Assembly: GCF_019429525.1 (NCBI RefSeq)
Contig: NZ_JAHXZL010000009.1
Location: 150,546-214,545 of the forward strand
Origin: Sphingomonas folli
Lineage (GTDB): Bacteria > Pseudomonadota > Alphaproteobacteria > Sphingomonadales > Sphingomonadaceae
Direction: 5' to 3'
DNA: 64,000 bases
Positions 44,901 through 54,117 of the stretch are shown here, piece after piece (within the stretch, counting starts at the first letter, position 1; every line of letters begins with the position of its first letter). Position numbers and translations under genes: made by a program. The notes below the pieces were generated by a model. The model ran no database searches and was not told where the DNA came from. It worked only from the letters and a program-made list of their open reading frames with translations.

Positions 44901-45329
44901 ATGGACCGCGACGCCACCGCTCCCGCCCTCGACCGCTTCGTCGCCGCGCAGGCGACCAGCTACGCCACCGCGCTCGCCGAGCTCCGCGCCGGCGCCAAGC
45001 GCAGCCACTGGATGTGGTACATCTTCCCGCAGCTCGCCGGGCTCGGCCACAGCGACATGGCGCGGCGCTACGCGATCCGCGACCTGGCCGAGGCGCGCGC
45101 CTATCTCGCGCACCCGCTGCTCGGCGCGCGCTACGTCGACAGCGCCGCGGCGCTGCTGGCGCACCGCGGCAGCGACGCCGCCGCGATCATGGGCGGGATC
45201 GACGCCGTGAAGCTGCGCTCGTCGCTCACGCTGTTCGACCGCGCGGGCGCCGCGGCCGCGGTGCGCGAGACGCTCGACGCCTTCTTCGCTTCACCCGACC
45301 CCGCGACGCTGCGGCTGCTCGATCGCTGA
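44901..45329 (+). CDS. DUF1810 family protein
   Basis: A 142-residue protein with RFVAAQATSYATALAELRAGAKRSHWMWYIFPQLAGLG (excerpt), ARAYLAHPLLGARYVDSA and the C-terminal LFDRAGAAAAVRETLDAFF; this is the DUF1810 pattern. Some related proteins have been linked to macrodomain/ADP-ribose biology, but I assign no function. ATG 44901. It lies 37 bases after the second small peptide and could be on the same transcript, or have its own promoter. Confidence 0.8.
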   Translation: MDRDATAPALDRFVAAQATSYATALAELRAGAKRSHWMWYIFPQLAGLGHSDMARRYAIRDLAEARAYLAHPLLGARYVDSAAALLAHRGSDAAAIMGGIDAVKLRSSLTLFDRAGAAAAVRETLDAFFASPDPATLRLLDR

Positions 45330-45352
45330 GCGCCGCCGCGCGCGGTGACGCC

Positions 45353-46750
45353 TCACGCCGCGGTCCAGCGCCCGCCGAGCGCGCGGAACAGGTCGACCTG
45401 CGCGTCTGCCACCAGCTGGTCCTGCAGCGCCAGCGCGGCCTGGGCGTCGGCGAGCGTGCGCTCGGCGTCGAGTTGCGACAGGCTGTCGATCTGCCCCTCG
45501 CGCCGCTGCGCGCGCGTGATCCGCGCGGCGCGATCGGCCTGGCCCAGCGCCTGCTGGAGCGCGGCGCGGCGCTCGAGCGCGCGCGCGTAGTTGGAGAGCG
45601 CGGTCTCGGTCTCGCCCAGCGCGGTCAGCACGGCGCCGTCGAAGGTGGCGAGCGCCGCGCGCGTGTCCGCCTCGGCGCCGGCGACTCGCGCGCGCGCCTT
45701 GCCCGGGTTGACCGCCCAGTTGAGCAGCGGCCCGAGCAGGAAGTTGAGCGGCCCCGCGCCGAACAGGTTGCCGAAGCCGGTGCTCGTCTGGCCGATCGAG
45801 CCGCCCAAAGTGATTCGCGGGTAGAGGTCCGCGGTGGCCACCCCGATCCGCGCGGTGGCGGCGGCGAGGCGGCGCTCGGCGGCGCGCACGTCGGGGCGGC
45901 GCGCGAGCAGCACCGCGCCGTCGCCCACGGGGATGGCCTGCTCGATCCGCAGCGCGGTGGCGCGCCCGCCCGCCACCGGGGGCAGCTCCTGCGGGGTGCG
46001 CCCGGTCAGCGTCGCGAGCCGGAACAAAGCGGCCTGCCGCTCGGCGACGAGCGACGGGATGTCGGCGCGGCGCTGGTCGCGCAGCGCGGCGATCCGCGCG
46101 GTGTCGAGCGGCGTGGTCAGCCCCGCCTCGGCGCGGCGCTCGGTGGTGCCGACCTGGCGGTCGAGCAGCGCGACGATCCGCTCCGCCACCGCGATCCGCG
46201 CGGCCGACGCGGCGGCGTCGGCATAAGCGCGCGTGGTGTCCGCCACGACCGCGACGCGGACCGCGTCGGCGTCGGCCGCGGCCGCCGCGACGTCGCCGCG
46301 CGCCGCCTCGACCCCGCGCGAGACGCGGCCGAACAGGTCGACCTCGTAGGAGACGTCGAGCCCGCCGTCGATCAGCCAGGTCTCGCCGCTCACGCCGGGC
46401 GGGCGCTGCGCCTGCGAGAAGCGGTTGTAGGTGCCGCTGGCGCCGAGCGTCGCCTGCGGGGTACGATCGTTGCGCACCTCGCGGAGCGACGCGCGCGCAC
46501 GCTCGAGCCGGGCGGTGGCGACTCGCACGTCGGTGTTGGCGGCGAGCGCCGACTCGACCAGCTGGTCGAGCACGGGGTCGTCGTACAGCCGCCACCAGTG
46601 ATCGTCGGGCGCGGCGGCGAGCGTCGGCCCGCCCGCGCCGAGGAAGGGGGCGGCGGCGCTCGCGGCGGTGGCGGGGGCGCGATAGTCGGGACCCGCGGCG
46701 CAGGCGGCGAGCGCCAGCGTGGCGGTGGCGGCGAGCCAATGCTTGATCAT
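45353..46750 (-). CDS. RND efflux outer-membrane factor (NodT/OprM family), lipoprotein
   Basis: A 465-residue TolC-like lipoprotein with lipobox ALAAC (Cys17). It has the two outer-membrane-efflux repeats: WWRLYDDPVLDQLVESALAANTDVRVA (first) and AIPVGDGAVLLARRPDVRAAERRLAAATARIGVA (second; excerpts), each followed by beta and helical barrel elements. It should form the exit duct of the RND pump encoded upstream, 26 bases from the inner-membrane gene. ATG 46750. Last gene of the operon. Confidence 0.93.
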   Translation of the reverse strand: MIKHWLAATATLALAACAAGPDYRAPATAASAAAPFLGAGGPTLAAAPDDHWWRLYDDPVLDQLVESALAANTDVRVATARLERARASLREVRNDRTPQATLGASGTYNRFSQAQRPPGVSGETWLIDGGLDVSYEVDLFGRVSRGVEAARGDVAAAAADADAVRVAVVADTTRAYADAAASAARIAVAERIVALLDRQVGTTERRAEAGLTTPLDTARIAALRDQRRADIPSLVAERQAALFRLATLTGRTPQELPPVAGGRATALRIEQAIPVGDGAVLLARRPDVRAAERRLAAATARIGVATADLYPRITLGGSIGQTSTGFGNLFGAGPLNFLLGPLLNWAVNPGKARARVAGAEADTRAALATFDGAVLTALGETETALSNYARALERRAALQQALGQADRAARITRAQRREGQIDSLSQLDAERTLADAQAALALQDQLVADAQVDLFRALGGRWTAA

Positions 46751-46776
46751 CGTCTCTCTCGATTCCGTAACTGGGG

Positions 46777-49700
46777 TCACTCGGCGGGCTGGAGCGCGGC
46801 GTCGTCGTCGCGGCGCCCGGGCCGGCGGCGGGCGAGCCGCGCGCCGAGCGCGCGGCACACCACGTAGAAGGTCGGCGTGAAGATCAGCCCGAAGCCGGTC
46901 ACCCCGATCATCCCGAAGAACACCGCGGTGCCCAGCGCCTGGCGCAGCTCGGCGCCCGCGCCCGTCGCGATCAGCAGCGGCACGGTGCCGAGGATGAAGG
47001 CGAAGCTGGTCATCAGGATCGGCCGCAGCCGCACCTGCGCCGCCTGCACCGCGGCCTCGACCGGGCTGAGCCCGTCGCGCTCCTCCGCCTGCTTGGCGAA
47101 CTCGACCACCAGGATCGCGTTCTTGGCGGCGAGCGCGATCAGCACGACCAGCCCGATCTGGGTGAGGACGTTGTTGTCCATGCCGCGCAGGTTCACCCCC
47201 GCCATCGCGGCGAGCAGGCACATCGGCACGATCAGCACGATCGAGAGCGGCAGCAGCAGGCTCTCGTACTGCGCGGCGAGCACCAGGAAGACGAACACCA
47301 CCGCCAGCGCGAAGACGATCCCGGCGGTGTTGCCCGCCGCTTTCTGCTGGAAGGCGATCCCGGTCCACTCGGCGCCATAGCCCGAGGGGAGCGTGTCGTG
47401 CGCCAGCTTCTCCATCGTCACCAGCGAGCGGCCCGAGGAGTAACCGGGCGCGGTGTCGCCGTCGACCTCGACCGCGGGGTAGAGGTTGTAGCGCGTCACG
47501 CGGTACGGGCCGGTGCGGTCCTGGAAGGTCGCGACCGAGCCGATCGGCACCATCGCGCCCGAGGCCGAGCGGGTCTTGAGGTTGGCGATGTCCGCCGGGG
47601 TCGAGCGGAACGGCGCGTCGGCCTGGGCGGTGACGCGGTAGGTGCGCCCGATCAGGTTGAAGTCGTTCACGAAGGCGCTGCCGAGATAGACCTGGAGCGC
47701 CTCGAACACGCGCGCCGGGGGCACGCCGAGCAGGTCCGACTTGGCGCGGTCGACGTCGGCGAAGATGCGCGGCGTGGCGGTGTTGAAGAAGGTATAGACC
47801 TGCGCCAGCCCCTCGGTCTGGTTGGCGGCGCCGATCAGCTTGCCCGCCTCCGCGCCGAGCGCCTGATAGCCGGCGCCCTGGCGGTCCTGCACCATCAGCC
47901 GGTAGCCGCCGGCCGAGCCGATGCCCTGGATCAGCGGCGGGGGCACGACGAGGATGCGCGCCTCGTCGATGTCGCCGGTGACCTCGCGCGTCTTCTGCAT
48001 GATGCCGGCGAAGGTGACGCCCAGCTTCTCGCGCTCGGCGAAGGACTGGAGCGGGACATAGGCCGCGGCGGTGTTGGGCGCGAGCGTCTGCGACGGGCCG
48101 TCGAAGCCCGCGAGCATCACGACGCCCTTCACGCCCGCGAGCGGCAGGATGCGCTTGGCGACCTTCTGCACCACCGCGTCGGTGCGTTCGACCGAGGCGC
48201 CCGCGGGCAGCTGCACCACGGTGAGGAAATAGCCCTGGTCCTGCGCCGGGATGAAGCCGGTCGGCGTCGCCCAGAACAGCGCCACGGTCGCGGCGATGAG
48301 CCCGGCATAGACCGCCATCATCCGCCTGGGCGCGCGCACCAGCCGGGCGGTGAGGTCGGCGTACCGGAGGCTCAGCCGCTCGAAGCCGCGGTTGAACGAG
48401 TCGCCGGCCGAGCGCAGCGCGCGGGTCACGCGATTGCCCGAGTCATGCGCCTCGTGCGGGCGCAGCAGCAAAGCGGCGAGCGCGGGCGACAGCGTCAGCG
48501 ACACCACCAGCGAGATCACCGTGGCGGTGGCGATCGTCACCGCGAACTGCTGGTAGAAGGCGCCCGAGAGGCCGGTGAGGAACAGCGTCGGCACGAACAC
48601 CGCGCACAGCACCAGCACGATCGCGACCAGTGCGCCCGACACCTCGTCCATCGACACCTTGGCGGCCTCGAGCGGGGAGAGCCCCTCCGCCAGGTTGCGC
48701 TCGACGTTCTCGACCACGACGATCGCGTCGTCGACCACGATGCCGATCGCCAGCACCAGCCCGAACAGCGAGAGCGTGTTGAGCGAGTAGCCGACCGCGG
48801 CGAGCACCGCGAAGGTGCCGACCAGCGAGACCGGGATGGCGACGATCGGGATGATCGCGGCGCGCCACTTCTGGAGGAACACCAGGATGACGAGCACGAC
48901 GAGCACCATCGCCTCGAACAGGGTGTGGATCACCGCGTCGACCGACTGGGCGATGAACTCGGTGGGGTTGTAGATGACGCGATATTCGAGGCCCTTGGGG
49001 AAGGACTTGGACATCGCCTCCATCTCGGCGGTCACCTTCTCGGCGGCGGCGAGCGCGTTCGAGCCGGGGCGCTGGAACACCGCCGCGATCACGGTCGGCT
49101 GGCCCGAGAGATAGGTGTTGGAATTATAGTCCTGCGCGCCGAGCTCGACCCGCGCGACGTCGCGCACGCGCACCTGGCGGCCGCCGGCGTCGGTGCGGAT
49201 CACCACGTCGGCGAACTGCTGCGGGTCGACCAGCCGGCCCTGGGTCTCGACGTTGAGCTGGAAGGCGTTGCCGTTGCCATAGGGCGGCTGGCCGAGCGAG
49301 CCCGCCGCGACCTGGACGTTCTGCGCGCGCAGCGCCGCGACGATGTCGCCCGCGGTGAGGTCGAGCGCGGCGGCGCGGCCGGGATCGATCCACACCCGCA
49401 TCGCATAGTCGCGGCTGCCGAACAGGCGGACGTCGCCGACCCCGTCGATGCGCGCCAGGCGGTCGCGCACCTGGGTCAGCGCGTAGTTGGAGATATAGCC
49501 GCGATCGAGCGACTTGTCGGGCGAGATCAGGTTGACGACCATGAGGAAGTCGGGGCTGGTCTTGCGCGTCACCACGCCGAGCCGCTGCACCTCCTCGGGC
49601 AACCGCGGCACCGCCACGGCGACGCGGTTCTGGACGAGCACCTGCGCCGCGTCGAGGTTGGTGCCGATCTTGAAGGTGACGGTGATCGTCAGGTTGCCGT

Positions 49701-49959
49701 CGCCGGTCGACTGGCTCGACTGGTACAGCATGTCGTCGACGCCGTTGATCTCCTGCTCGATCGGCGCGGCGACGGTCTCCGCCACGGTCTCGGCCGAGGC
49801 GCCGGGATAATTGGCGGTGACCGTCACCGTGGGGGGCACGATGTCGGGATATTGCGCGACGGGGAGGCCCCAATAGGCGATCGCGCCGACGATGGTGATG
49901 ATCACCGCGATGACGCCCGCGAAGATCGGGCGGGTGATGAAGAAGCGCGAGAGGCGCAT
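46777..49959 (-). CDS. RND multidrug efflux transporter, AcrB/MexD-type (HAE1)
   Basis: A 1060-residue inner-membrane pump of full family length. The N-terminal MRLSRFFITRPIFAGVIAV, the porter-domain motifs and the transmembrane-4 proton relay GIVVDDAIVVVENVERN (the Asp pair about residue 407) are visible; 12 membrane segments are expected. HAE1-family pumps expel hydrophobic and amphiphilic drugs. It lies between the adaptor gene (177 bases upstream, containing a repeat) and the outer-membrane factor. The large plus-strand open frame over it is a shadow. Confidence 0.96.
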   Translation of the reverse strand: MRLSRFFITRPIFAGVIAVIITIVGAIAYWGLPVAQYPDIVPPTVTVTANYPGASAETVAETVAAPIEQEINGVDDMLYQSSQSTGDGNLTITVTFKIGTNLDAAQVLVQNRVAVAVPRLPEEVQRLGVVTRKTSPDFLMVVNLISPDKSLDRGYISNYALTQVRDRLARIDGVGDVRLFGSRDYAMRVWIDPGRAAALDLTAGDIVAALRAQNVQVAAGSLGQPPYGNGNAFQLNVETQGRLVDPQQFADVVIRTDAGGRQVRVRDVARVELGAQDYNSNTYLSGQPTVIAAVFQRPGSNALAAAEKVTAEMEAMSKSFPKGLEYRVIYNPTEFIAQSVDAVIHTLFEAMVLVVLVILVFLQKWRAAIIPIVAIPVSLVGTFAVLAAVGYSLNTLSLFGLVLAIGIVVDDAIVVVENVERNLAEGLSPLEAAKVSMDEVSGALVAIVLVLCAVFVPTLFLTGLSGAFYQQFAVTIATATVISLVVSLTLSPALAALLLRPHEAHDSGNRVTRALRSAGDSFNRGFERLSLRYADLTARLVRAPRRMMAVYAGLIAATVALFWATPTGFIPAQDQGYFLTVVQLPAGASVERTDAVVQKVAKRILPLAGVKGVVMLAGFDGPSQTLAPNTAAAYVPLQSFAEREKLGVTFAGIMQKTREVTGDIDEARILVVPPPLIQGIGSAGGYRLMVQDRQGAGYQALGAEAGKLIGAANQTEGLAQVYTFFNTATPRIFADVDRAKSDLLGVPPARVFEALQVYLGSAFVNDFNLIGRTYRVTAQADAPFRSTPADIANLKTRSASGAMVPIGSVATFQDRTGPYRVTRYNLYPAVEVDGDTAPGYSSGRSLVTMEKLAHDTLPSGYGAEWTGIAFQQKAAGNTAGIVFALAVVFVFLVLAAQYESLLLPLSIVLIVPMCLLAAMAGVNLRGMDNNVLTQIGLVVLIALAAKNAILVVEFAKQAEERDGLSPVEAAVQAAQVRLRPILMTSFAFILGTVPLLIATGAGAELRQALGTAVFFGMIGVTGFGLIFTPTFYVVCRALGARLARRRPGRRDDDAALQPAE

Positions 49960-50027
49960 GGCAGGCTCCCCGGGTACGAGGATGGATGGGGGCCGCTGCG
50001 GGGCAGCGGATGGGATCGTCTGGTCGG

Positions 50028-50126
50028 GTCGCCCTCACCCTTCCCACCGGCCGCGCCGGGCGGGCCCCTTCCCTCTCCCAGCGGGAGAGGGAGGGAGGCG
50101 CCTAGCGCCGGAAGGCTGAGGGTGAG
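50028..50126. repeat. Palindromic repeat within the efflux operon, family C copy 2
   Basis: GCCCTCACCCTTCC (50031-50044) pairs with GGAAGGCTGAGGGTGA (50110-50125); the inner part has CCCTCTCCC...GGGAGAGGG. It sits in the 177 bases between the adaptor stop and the RND start, an unusual place for such an element because it interrupts an operon. Confidence 0.8.
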
Positions 50127-50136
50127 TTGTCTTACG

Positions 50137-51393
50137 CTAGGACGTGAACGTCGCCTCGCCGGTGATCGGCGCCGCGCCGGGCGGGGCGTCGCCGCCGCTC
50201 GCCGGGGCGATCGTGCCCGCGCGGACCTGCACCTTGGTGCCCGGCATCGCCATCTGCGTGCCGCTGATCACCACCCGGTCGCCGGGCGCGAGCCCGCCGC
50301 GCACGATGCGCAGGCCGGCGAGCACGGGCCCGAGCGTCACCGGCTTGGCCACGACCGTGCCATCGGCACCGACCGTCAGCAGCGTCTTGCGCGCCTGGTC
50401 GGTCTGCACCGCGGCGTCGGGCACGAGCAGCGCGCGGGTGGTCGCGCCGGAGGCGAGCCGCATGTTACCGAACATGCCCGGGGTCAGGAACTGGTCCGGG
50501 TTGCGCAGCACCGCGCGGCTGCGGATCGTGCCCGAGCGCGAGTCGAGCCCGTTGTCGGTGAAGTCGAGCCGGCCGTGCCAGCGATAGTCGCCCTCGTCCT
50601 GCAGCCGCACGTCGACGTCGGGCGCGGAGACGCCCGCGGCGCGCGCGCGCTTGTTCTTGAGGAAGAGCGCCTCCGAGCCGTCGAAGGCGAAGTAGATCGG
50701 GTCGAGCGCGTTGATCGTGGTCAGCAAGGTCCCGCTGGTGTCGCCGCCCGCGACGAGGTTGCCGGGATCGATGCGCCGGTCCGAGACGCGCCCCGCGATC
50801 GGCGCGCGCACCTGGGTGAACTCCATGTCGAGCGACCGCGCGCGGACCCGCGCCTCGGCCGCGGCGAGCTGCGCGCCGGCCGCGCGGACGCGCGCGTTGA
50901 GCTGGTCGAGCTCGCCCTTGGAGACCGCGTCCTCGGCGACGAGCCGCCCGGCGCGGTCGAGGTTGGCGCGCGCGAGCAGCAGGTCGCTGCGCGCGGTGGC
51001 GACGCCCGCCTGCGCCTCGGCGAGCGCGGCGGCGAAGGGCCGCTGGTCGATGGTGAAGAGCAGCTGCCCGGCGCGGACCGTGGCGCCGTCGGTGAAATGC
51101 ACCGCGCTGATCGCGCCCGACACGCGCGGGCGCACCTCGACCGAGCGGCTCGGCTCGAAGCGGCCGACGTAATCGTCCCACTCGGCGACGGTGCGCTGGA
51201 GCGGCTGCGCGACGGTGACGGTGGGCGCCGGCGGCGCCGCGACCGCGGGCTGCTCGCGGTGGAGCAGCGTCGCCGCGCCGATCACCGCGACGAGCGGGAC
51301 ACCGATCCAGGCGGCACGCCGCGCGGTGCCGGCGCGCGGCGCGGGCGCGGTCTCGACCGAGCCGGCCGGGTCGATGGTGGTGTGCATGTTCAT
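50137..51393 (-). CDS. RND efflux periplasmic adaptor (AcrA/MexE family)
   Basis: A 418-residue membrane-fusion protein with an N-terminal hydrophobic anchor (residues 29-45, WIGVPLVAVIGAATLL). VEVRPRVSGAISAVHFTDGATVRAGQLLFTID is the lipoyl half-motif and VRAPIAGRVSDRRIDPGNLV the second lipoyl half (excerpts), separated by the coiled-coil hairpin. ATG 51393 overlaps the stop of an 18-codon upstream ORF (ATGA), and GAGGAG precedes it. Divergent from crtZ. Confidence 0.94.
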   Translation of the reverse strand: MNMHTTIDPAGSVETAPAPRAGTARRAAWIGVPLVAVIGAATLLHREQPAVAAPPAPTVTVAQPLQRTVAEWDDYVGRFEPSRSVEVRPRVSGAISAVHFTDGATVRAGQLLFTIDQRPFAAALAEAQAGVATARSDLLLARANLDRAGRLVAEDAVSKGELDQLNARVRAAGAQLAAAEARVRARSLDMEFTQVRAPIAGRVSDRRIDPGNLVAGGDTSGTLLTTINALDPIYFAFDGSEALFLKNKRARAAGVSAPDVDVRLQDEGDYRWHGRLDFTDNGLDSRSGTIRSRAVLRNPDQFLTPGMFGNMRLASGATTRALLVPDAAVQTDQARKTLLTVGADGTVVAKPVTLGPVLAGLRIVRGGLAPGDRVVISGTQMAMPGTKVQVRAGTIAPASGGDAPPGAAPITGEATFTS

Positions 51394-51446
51394 GCGCGCG
51401 TCTCCTCGACGGCAGGGAGACGGATCAGGCAGGCGCGATCGGCCAT
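51390..51446 (-). CDS. 18-codon upstream ORF, coupled to the efflux adaptor
   Basis: ATG at 51446 opens a frame MADRACLIRLPAVEETRA that ends in TGA at 51392-51390, overlapping the adaptor ATG (51393-51391) as ATGA. AGGA lies about 9 bases upstream of its own ATG. The GAGGAG that serves the adaptor is inside this ORF. It could be a leader peptide providing translational coupling or attenuation. Its translation is unproven. Confidence 0.4.
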   Translation of the reverse strand: MADRACLIRLPAVEETRA

Positions 51447-51677
51447 GAAGACAAATCCTGTGCGATGGGCGGCCGGCCGCGTTCCGGCGCGCGGGTACGC
51501 GGCGCGTCGGGCGAGGGCGGACGTGTCCGGTCGCGCGGGCGGGCGCCCGGCGAGCGGCTGGAGGAAAGATCGTTACGCGACGCCGGTCCCGGTCAGGACG
51601 CGGCGAACTCAAGGATGGAAAGAGGATCCATGGCGGCTCCGTCGATCGCACGGGGGCACGCGGCCACCGTCGTTTCG

Positions 51678-51691
51678 ATACCGTCTGGTAT
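51678..51691. promoter_or_regulatory. Palindromic operator 1 of efflux operon
   Basis: ATACC-GTCT-GGTAT, a perfect inverted repeat in its 5-base arms overlapping the -10 box and probable start of the efflux promoter. The shape is typical of TetR-family operators. It shares TACCG...GGTA with the palindrome at 51728. Confidence 0.6.
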
Positions 51692-51715
51692 AGAAAGCGA
51701 CCCGACAGGGGTCAA
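51687..51715 (-). promoter_or_regulatory. Sigma-70-type promoter of the RND operon
   Basis: On the minus strand TTGACC (51715-51710), a 17-base spacer, then TATACC (51692-51687), so transcription should begin near 51680, leaving a leader of about 285 bases before the adaptor ATG. The spacing is ideal and one operator covers the -10 box. Confidence 0.65.
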
Positions 51716-51727
51716 CCGGCTTTTTTG

Positions 51728-51739
51728 TACCGCGCGGTA
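51728..51739. promoter_or_regulatory. Palindromic operator 2 of efflux operon
   Basis: TACCGCGCGGTA, a perfect 12-base palindrome 12 bases beyond the -35 box. It matches operator 1 at TACCGnnnGGTA. The 49-base offset would place the two sites on nearly the same face of the helix. Confidence 0.55.
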
Positions 51740-51825
51740 GTTTTCTTTGTCGAGACCTAATGCGCGGCTTGGGAACGCGAACGTTTGCGCCCCCTCACGA
51801 GCCCGTCACGAGCCCGCGGCGCTGC

Positions 51826-52371
51826 TCAGCCGTCGGCGCGCTCGGGGACCAGCTCCGCGCCGGTCGAGCGCCGCACCCCGGCGCGGCCGCGGCGCTTGAG
51901 CTCGGCCTTGAGCGCCTCGGGCCTGGGCGCGACGAGGAAACCGAAGCTCACCGTGCCGTGCTTGGTCTCGACCACGTGGTGGAGCCGGTGCGCCTGGATG
52001 ATCCGCTTCATATAGGCCGACTTGGGCAGGTAGCGCGTCGGCAGCCGCTTGTGCACGATGACGTCGTGGAAGCCGAAGTAGATCGCGCCATAGGCCGCGA
52101 TCCCCGCGCCGATCCAGGTGAACCCCGGCCACCAGCCGAGCTGCACCCCGCCCAGGATCATCACGAAGGACGGCACCGCGAAGATCGCGGCGTAGAGGTC
52201 GTTGAGCTCCCAGTTGCCGGGGCGCGCGCGATGGTGGCTGGCGTGCAGGAACCAGCCCGGGCCGTGCATCACCCAGCGGTGCATCACGTACGCGAAGCCC
52301 TCCATCAGCGCGACGGTGACGAGGAACAGGAGAAGGGCGGCCCACCAGGACATGCGCGACGATATAGCCAT
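51826..52371 (-). CDS. crtZ: Beta-carotene hydroxylase CrtZ
   Basis: A 181-residue membrane enzyme hydroxylating beta-ionone rings (beta-carotene to zeaxanthin). The di-iron histidine motifs are intact: HRWVMH (31-36), HASHH (43-47), HDVIVH and HRLHH. Four hydrophobic segments match fatty acid hydroxylase-like topology. ATG 52371. It is 16 kb from crtY-crtI and divergent from lysS. Confidence 0.92.
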   Translation of the reverse strand: MAISSRMSWWAALLLFLVTVALMEGFAYVMHRWVMHGPGWFLHASHHRARPGNWELNDLYAAIFAVPSFVMILGGVQLGWWPGFTWIGAGIAAYGAIYFGFHDVIVHKRLPTRYLPKSAYMKRIIQAHRLHHVVETKHGTVSFGFLVAPRPEALKAELKRRGRAGVRRSTGAELVPERADG

Positions 52372-52403
52372 CGCGCGCGCGTCTCGCTACGTCGCAGCGC
52401 ACC

Positions 52404-54011
52404 ATGACCGACGATCTTCGCTCCGCCGAGCTCACGTCCGCCGCCCTCGAGTCCAAGGCCTGGCCCTACGAGGAGGCGCGCAAGCTGCTCAAGCGCTGGC
52501 CCGATGGCAAGCCAGGCGGTGCGCCGATCCTGTTCGAGACCGGCTACGGCCCCTCGGGGCTACCGCACATCGGCACGTTCAACGAGGTGCTGCGCACGAC
52601 GATGGTGCGAAACGCCTTCCACGCGCTGTCCGACCAGACGACGCGGCTGATCGCCTTCAGCGACGACATGGACGGGCTGCGTAAGGTGCCCGACAACGTG
52701 CCCAACGGCGCGATGCTGGCCGAGCATCTCGGCAAGCCGCTGACGCGCATCCCCGACCCGTTCGGCAAGTTCGACAGCTTCGCCGCGCACAACAACGCCA
52801 TGCTGCGGCAATTCCTCGACCGCTTCGGGTTCGACTACGAGTTCGTCTCCTCGACCGATTATTATACCGGCGGTCGCTTCGACGAGGCGCTCAAGGGCGT
52901 CCTGCGCCACTATCAGGGCATCATGGACGTGATGCTGCCGACGCTCCGCGCCGAGCGCCGCGCCACCTACTCGCCGGTGCTGCCGGTCAGCCCGACCACC
53001 GGCGTGGTCCTCCAGGTGCCCGTCGAGGTGGTCGACGCCGCGGCGGGGACGATCGCCTTCATCGACTCGAGCGGCGAGCGGATCGTCCAGTCGGTGCTGG
53101 GCGGCCAGGCCAAGCTGCAGTGGAAGGTCGACTGGGCAATGCGCTGGGTCGCGCTCGGGGTCGACTATGAGATGGCGGGCAAGGACCTGATCGACTCGGT
53201 GGTGCAATCGTCGAAGATCGCGCGCGTGCTCGGCGGCCGACCGCCCGAGGGCTTCAACTATGAGATGTTCCTCGACGAGAAGGGCGAGAAGATCTCCAAG
53301 TCGAAGGGCAACGGGCTCAGCCTCGACCAGTGGCTCAGCTACGGCCCCGAGGAGAGCCTCGCCTTCTTCGCCTATCGCGAGCCCAAGAAGGCCAAGGCGC
53401 TGCACTTCGGCGTGATCCCGCGCGCGGTCGACGATTACTGGCAGTTCCGCGGCAACTATCCCACGCAGCCGATCGCGCAGCGGCTCGGCAACCCCGTCCA
53501 CCATATCCACGACGGGAAGGTGCCCGCGGAGACGCTGCCGGTCACCTTCGGGCTGCTGCTCAACCTGGTCGGCGTGATGGGCGGTGACGCCACGCGCGAG
53601 CAGGTGTGGGGCTATCTCGGCAACTACGTGCCCGACGCCTCGCCCGCGACCTATCCCGCGCTCGACCGGCTGATCGGCCACGCGCTTGCCTACGCGCGCG
53701 ACTTCGTGGCGCCGACGCTCCACCGCCGCGCGCCGGTGGGGGTCGAGGTGCCCGCGCTCGAGCGGCTCGACGCCGAGCTCGCCGCGCTGCCGCCGGGGGC
53801 GAGCGCGGAGGACGTGCAGAACATCGTCTACGAGATCGGCAAGTCCTCGTTCGGCGACGCCGGCGGCTTCGCCGAGCTGCGCGACTGGTTCAAGGCGCTG
53901 TACGAGACGCTGCTCGGCACCAGCCAGGGGCCGCGCATGGGCAGCTTCATCGCGCTGTACGGGGTGGAGAACAGCCGCACGCTGATCGCGGAGGCGCTGG
54001 CGCGGGCCTAG
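52404..54011 (+). CDS. lysS: Lysyl-tRNA synthetase, class I
   Basis: A 535-residue class I LysRS, unrelated to the class II enzyme of E. coli. [14 protein letters not shown] contains the HIGH-type motif and [12 protein letters not shown] the KMSKS-type motif; both are class I ATP-binding signatures. Class I LysRS is known in several alphaproteobacteria. ATG 52404, divergent from crtZ with 32 bases between starts. An essential gene if no class II copy exists. Confidence 0.94.
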   Translation: MTDDLRSAELTSAALESKAWPYEEARKLLKRWPDGKPGGAPILFETGYGPSGLPHIGTFNEVLRTTMVRNAFHALSDQTTRLIAFSDDMDGLRKVPDNVPNGAMLAEHLGKPLTRIPDPFGKFDSFAAHNNAMLRQFLDRFGFDYEFVSSTDYYTGGRFDEALKGVLRHYQGIMDVMLPTLRAERRATYSPVLPVSPTTGVVLQVPVEVVDAAAGTIAFIDSSGERIVQSVLGGQAKLQWKVDWAMRWVALGVDYEMAGKDLIDSVVQSSKIARVLGGRPPEGFNYEMFLDEKGEKISKSKGNGLSLDQWLSYGPEESLAFFAYREPKKAKALHFGVIPRAVDDYWQFRGNYPTQPIAQRLGNPVHHIHDGKVPAETLPVTFGLLLNLVGVMGGDATREQVWGYLGNYVPDASPATYPALDRLIGHALAYARDFVAPTLHRRAPVGVEVPALERLDAELAALPPGASAEDVQNIVYEIGKSSFGDAGGFAELRDWFKALYETLLGTSQGPRMGSFIALYGVENSRTLIAEALARA

Positions 54012-54021
54012 CTGCGGCGTC

Positions 54022-54097
54022 GGTCACCCTCACGTCCCATTCCCTCGCTCGCCGGGAGCGGGAGGGAGGCGCGGGGCGCCGGAAGGGCGTGGGTGAG
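54022..54097. repeat. Intergenic palindromic repeat, family C copy 3
   Basis: GGTCACCCTCACGTCCC (54022-54038) against GGCGCCGGAAGGGCGTGGGTGA-type arm (54076-54097), with CCCTCGCTCGCCGGGAGCGGGAGGG inside (excerpt). Between converging lysS and the mitofilin-like gene. Confidence 0.7.
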
Positions 54098-54117
54098 ATG
54101 CTGCCCATCTCGCCCGA

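Noticed and set aside
47398..51693. 1431-codon plus-strand open frame over the RND operon
   Set aside because: It is antisense to pump and adaptor genes with clear motifs; its composition (Arg, His, Asp, Gly) is what a GC-rich genome gives in a frame opposite codons rich in G/C at the third base.
51697..51727. GACCC-gacag-GGGTC hairpin followed by T-run as a terminator
   Set aside because: It lies inside the efflux promoter, there is no plus-strand gene to terminate, and the T-run is not directly after the stem.
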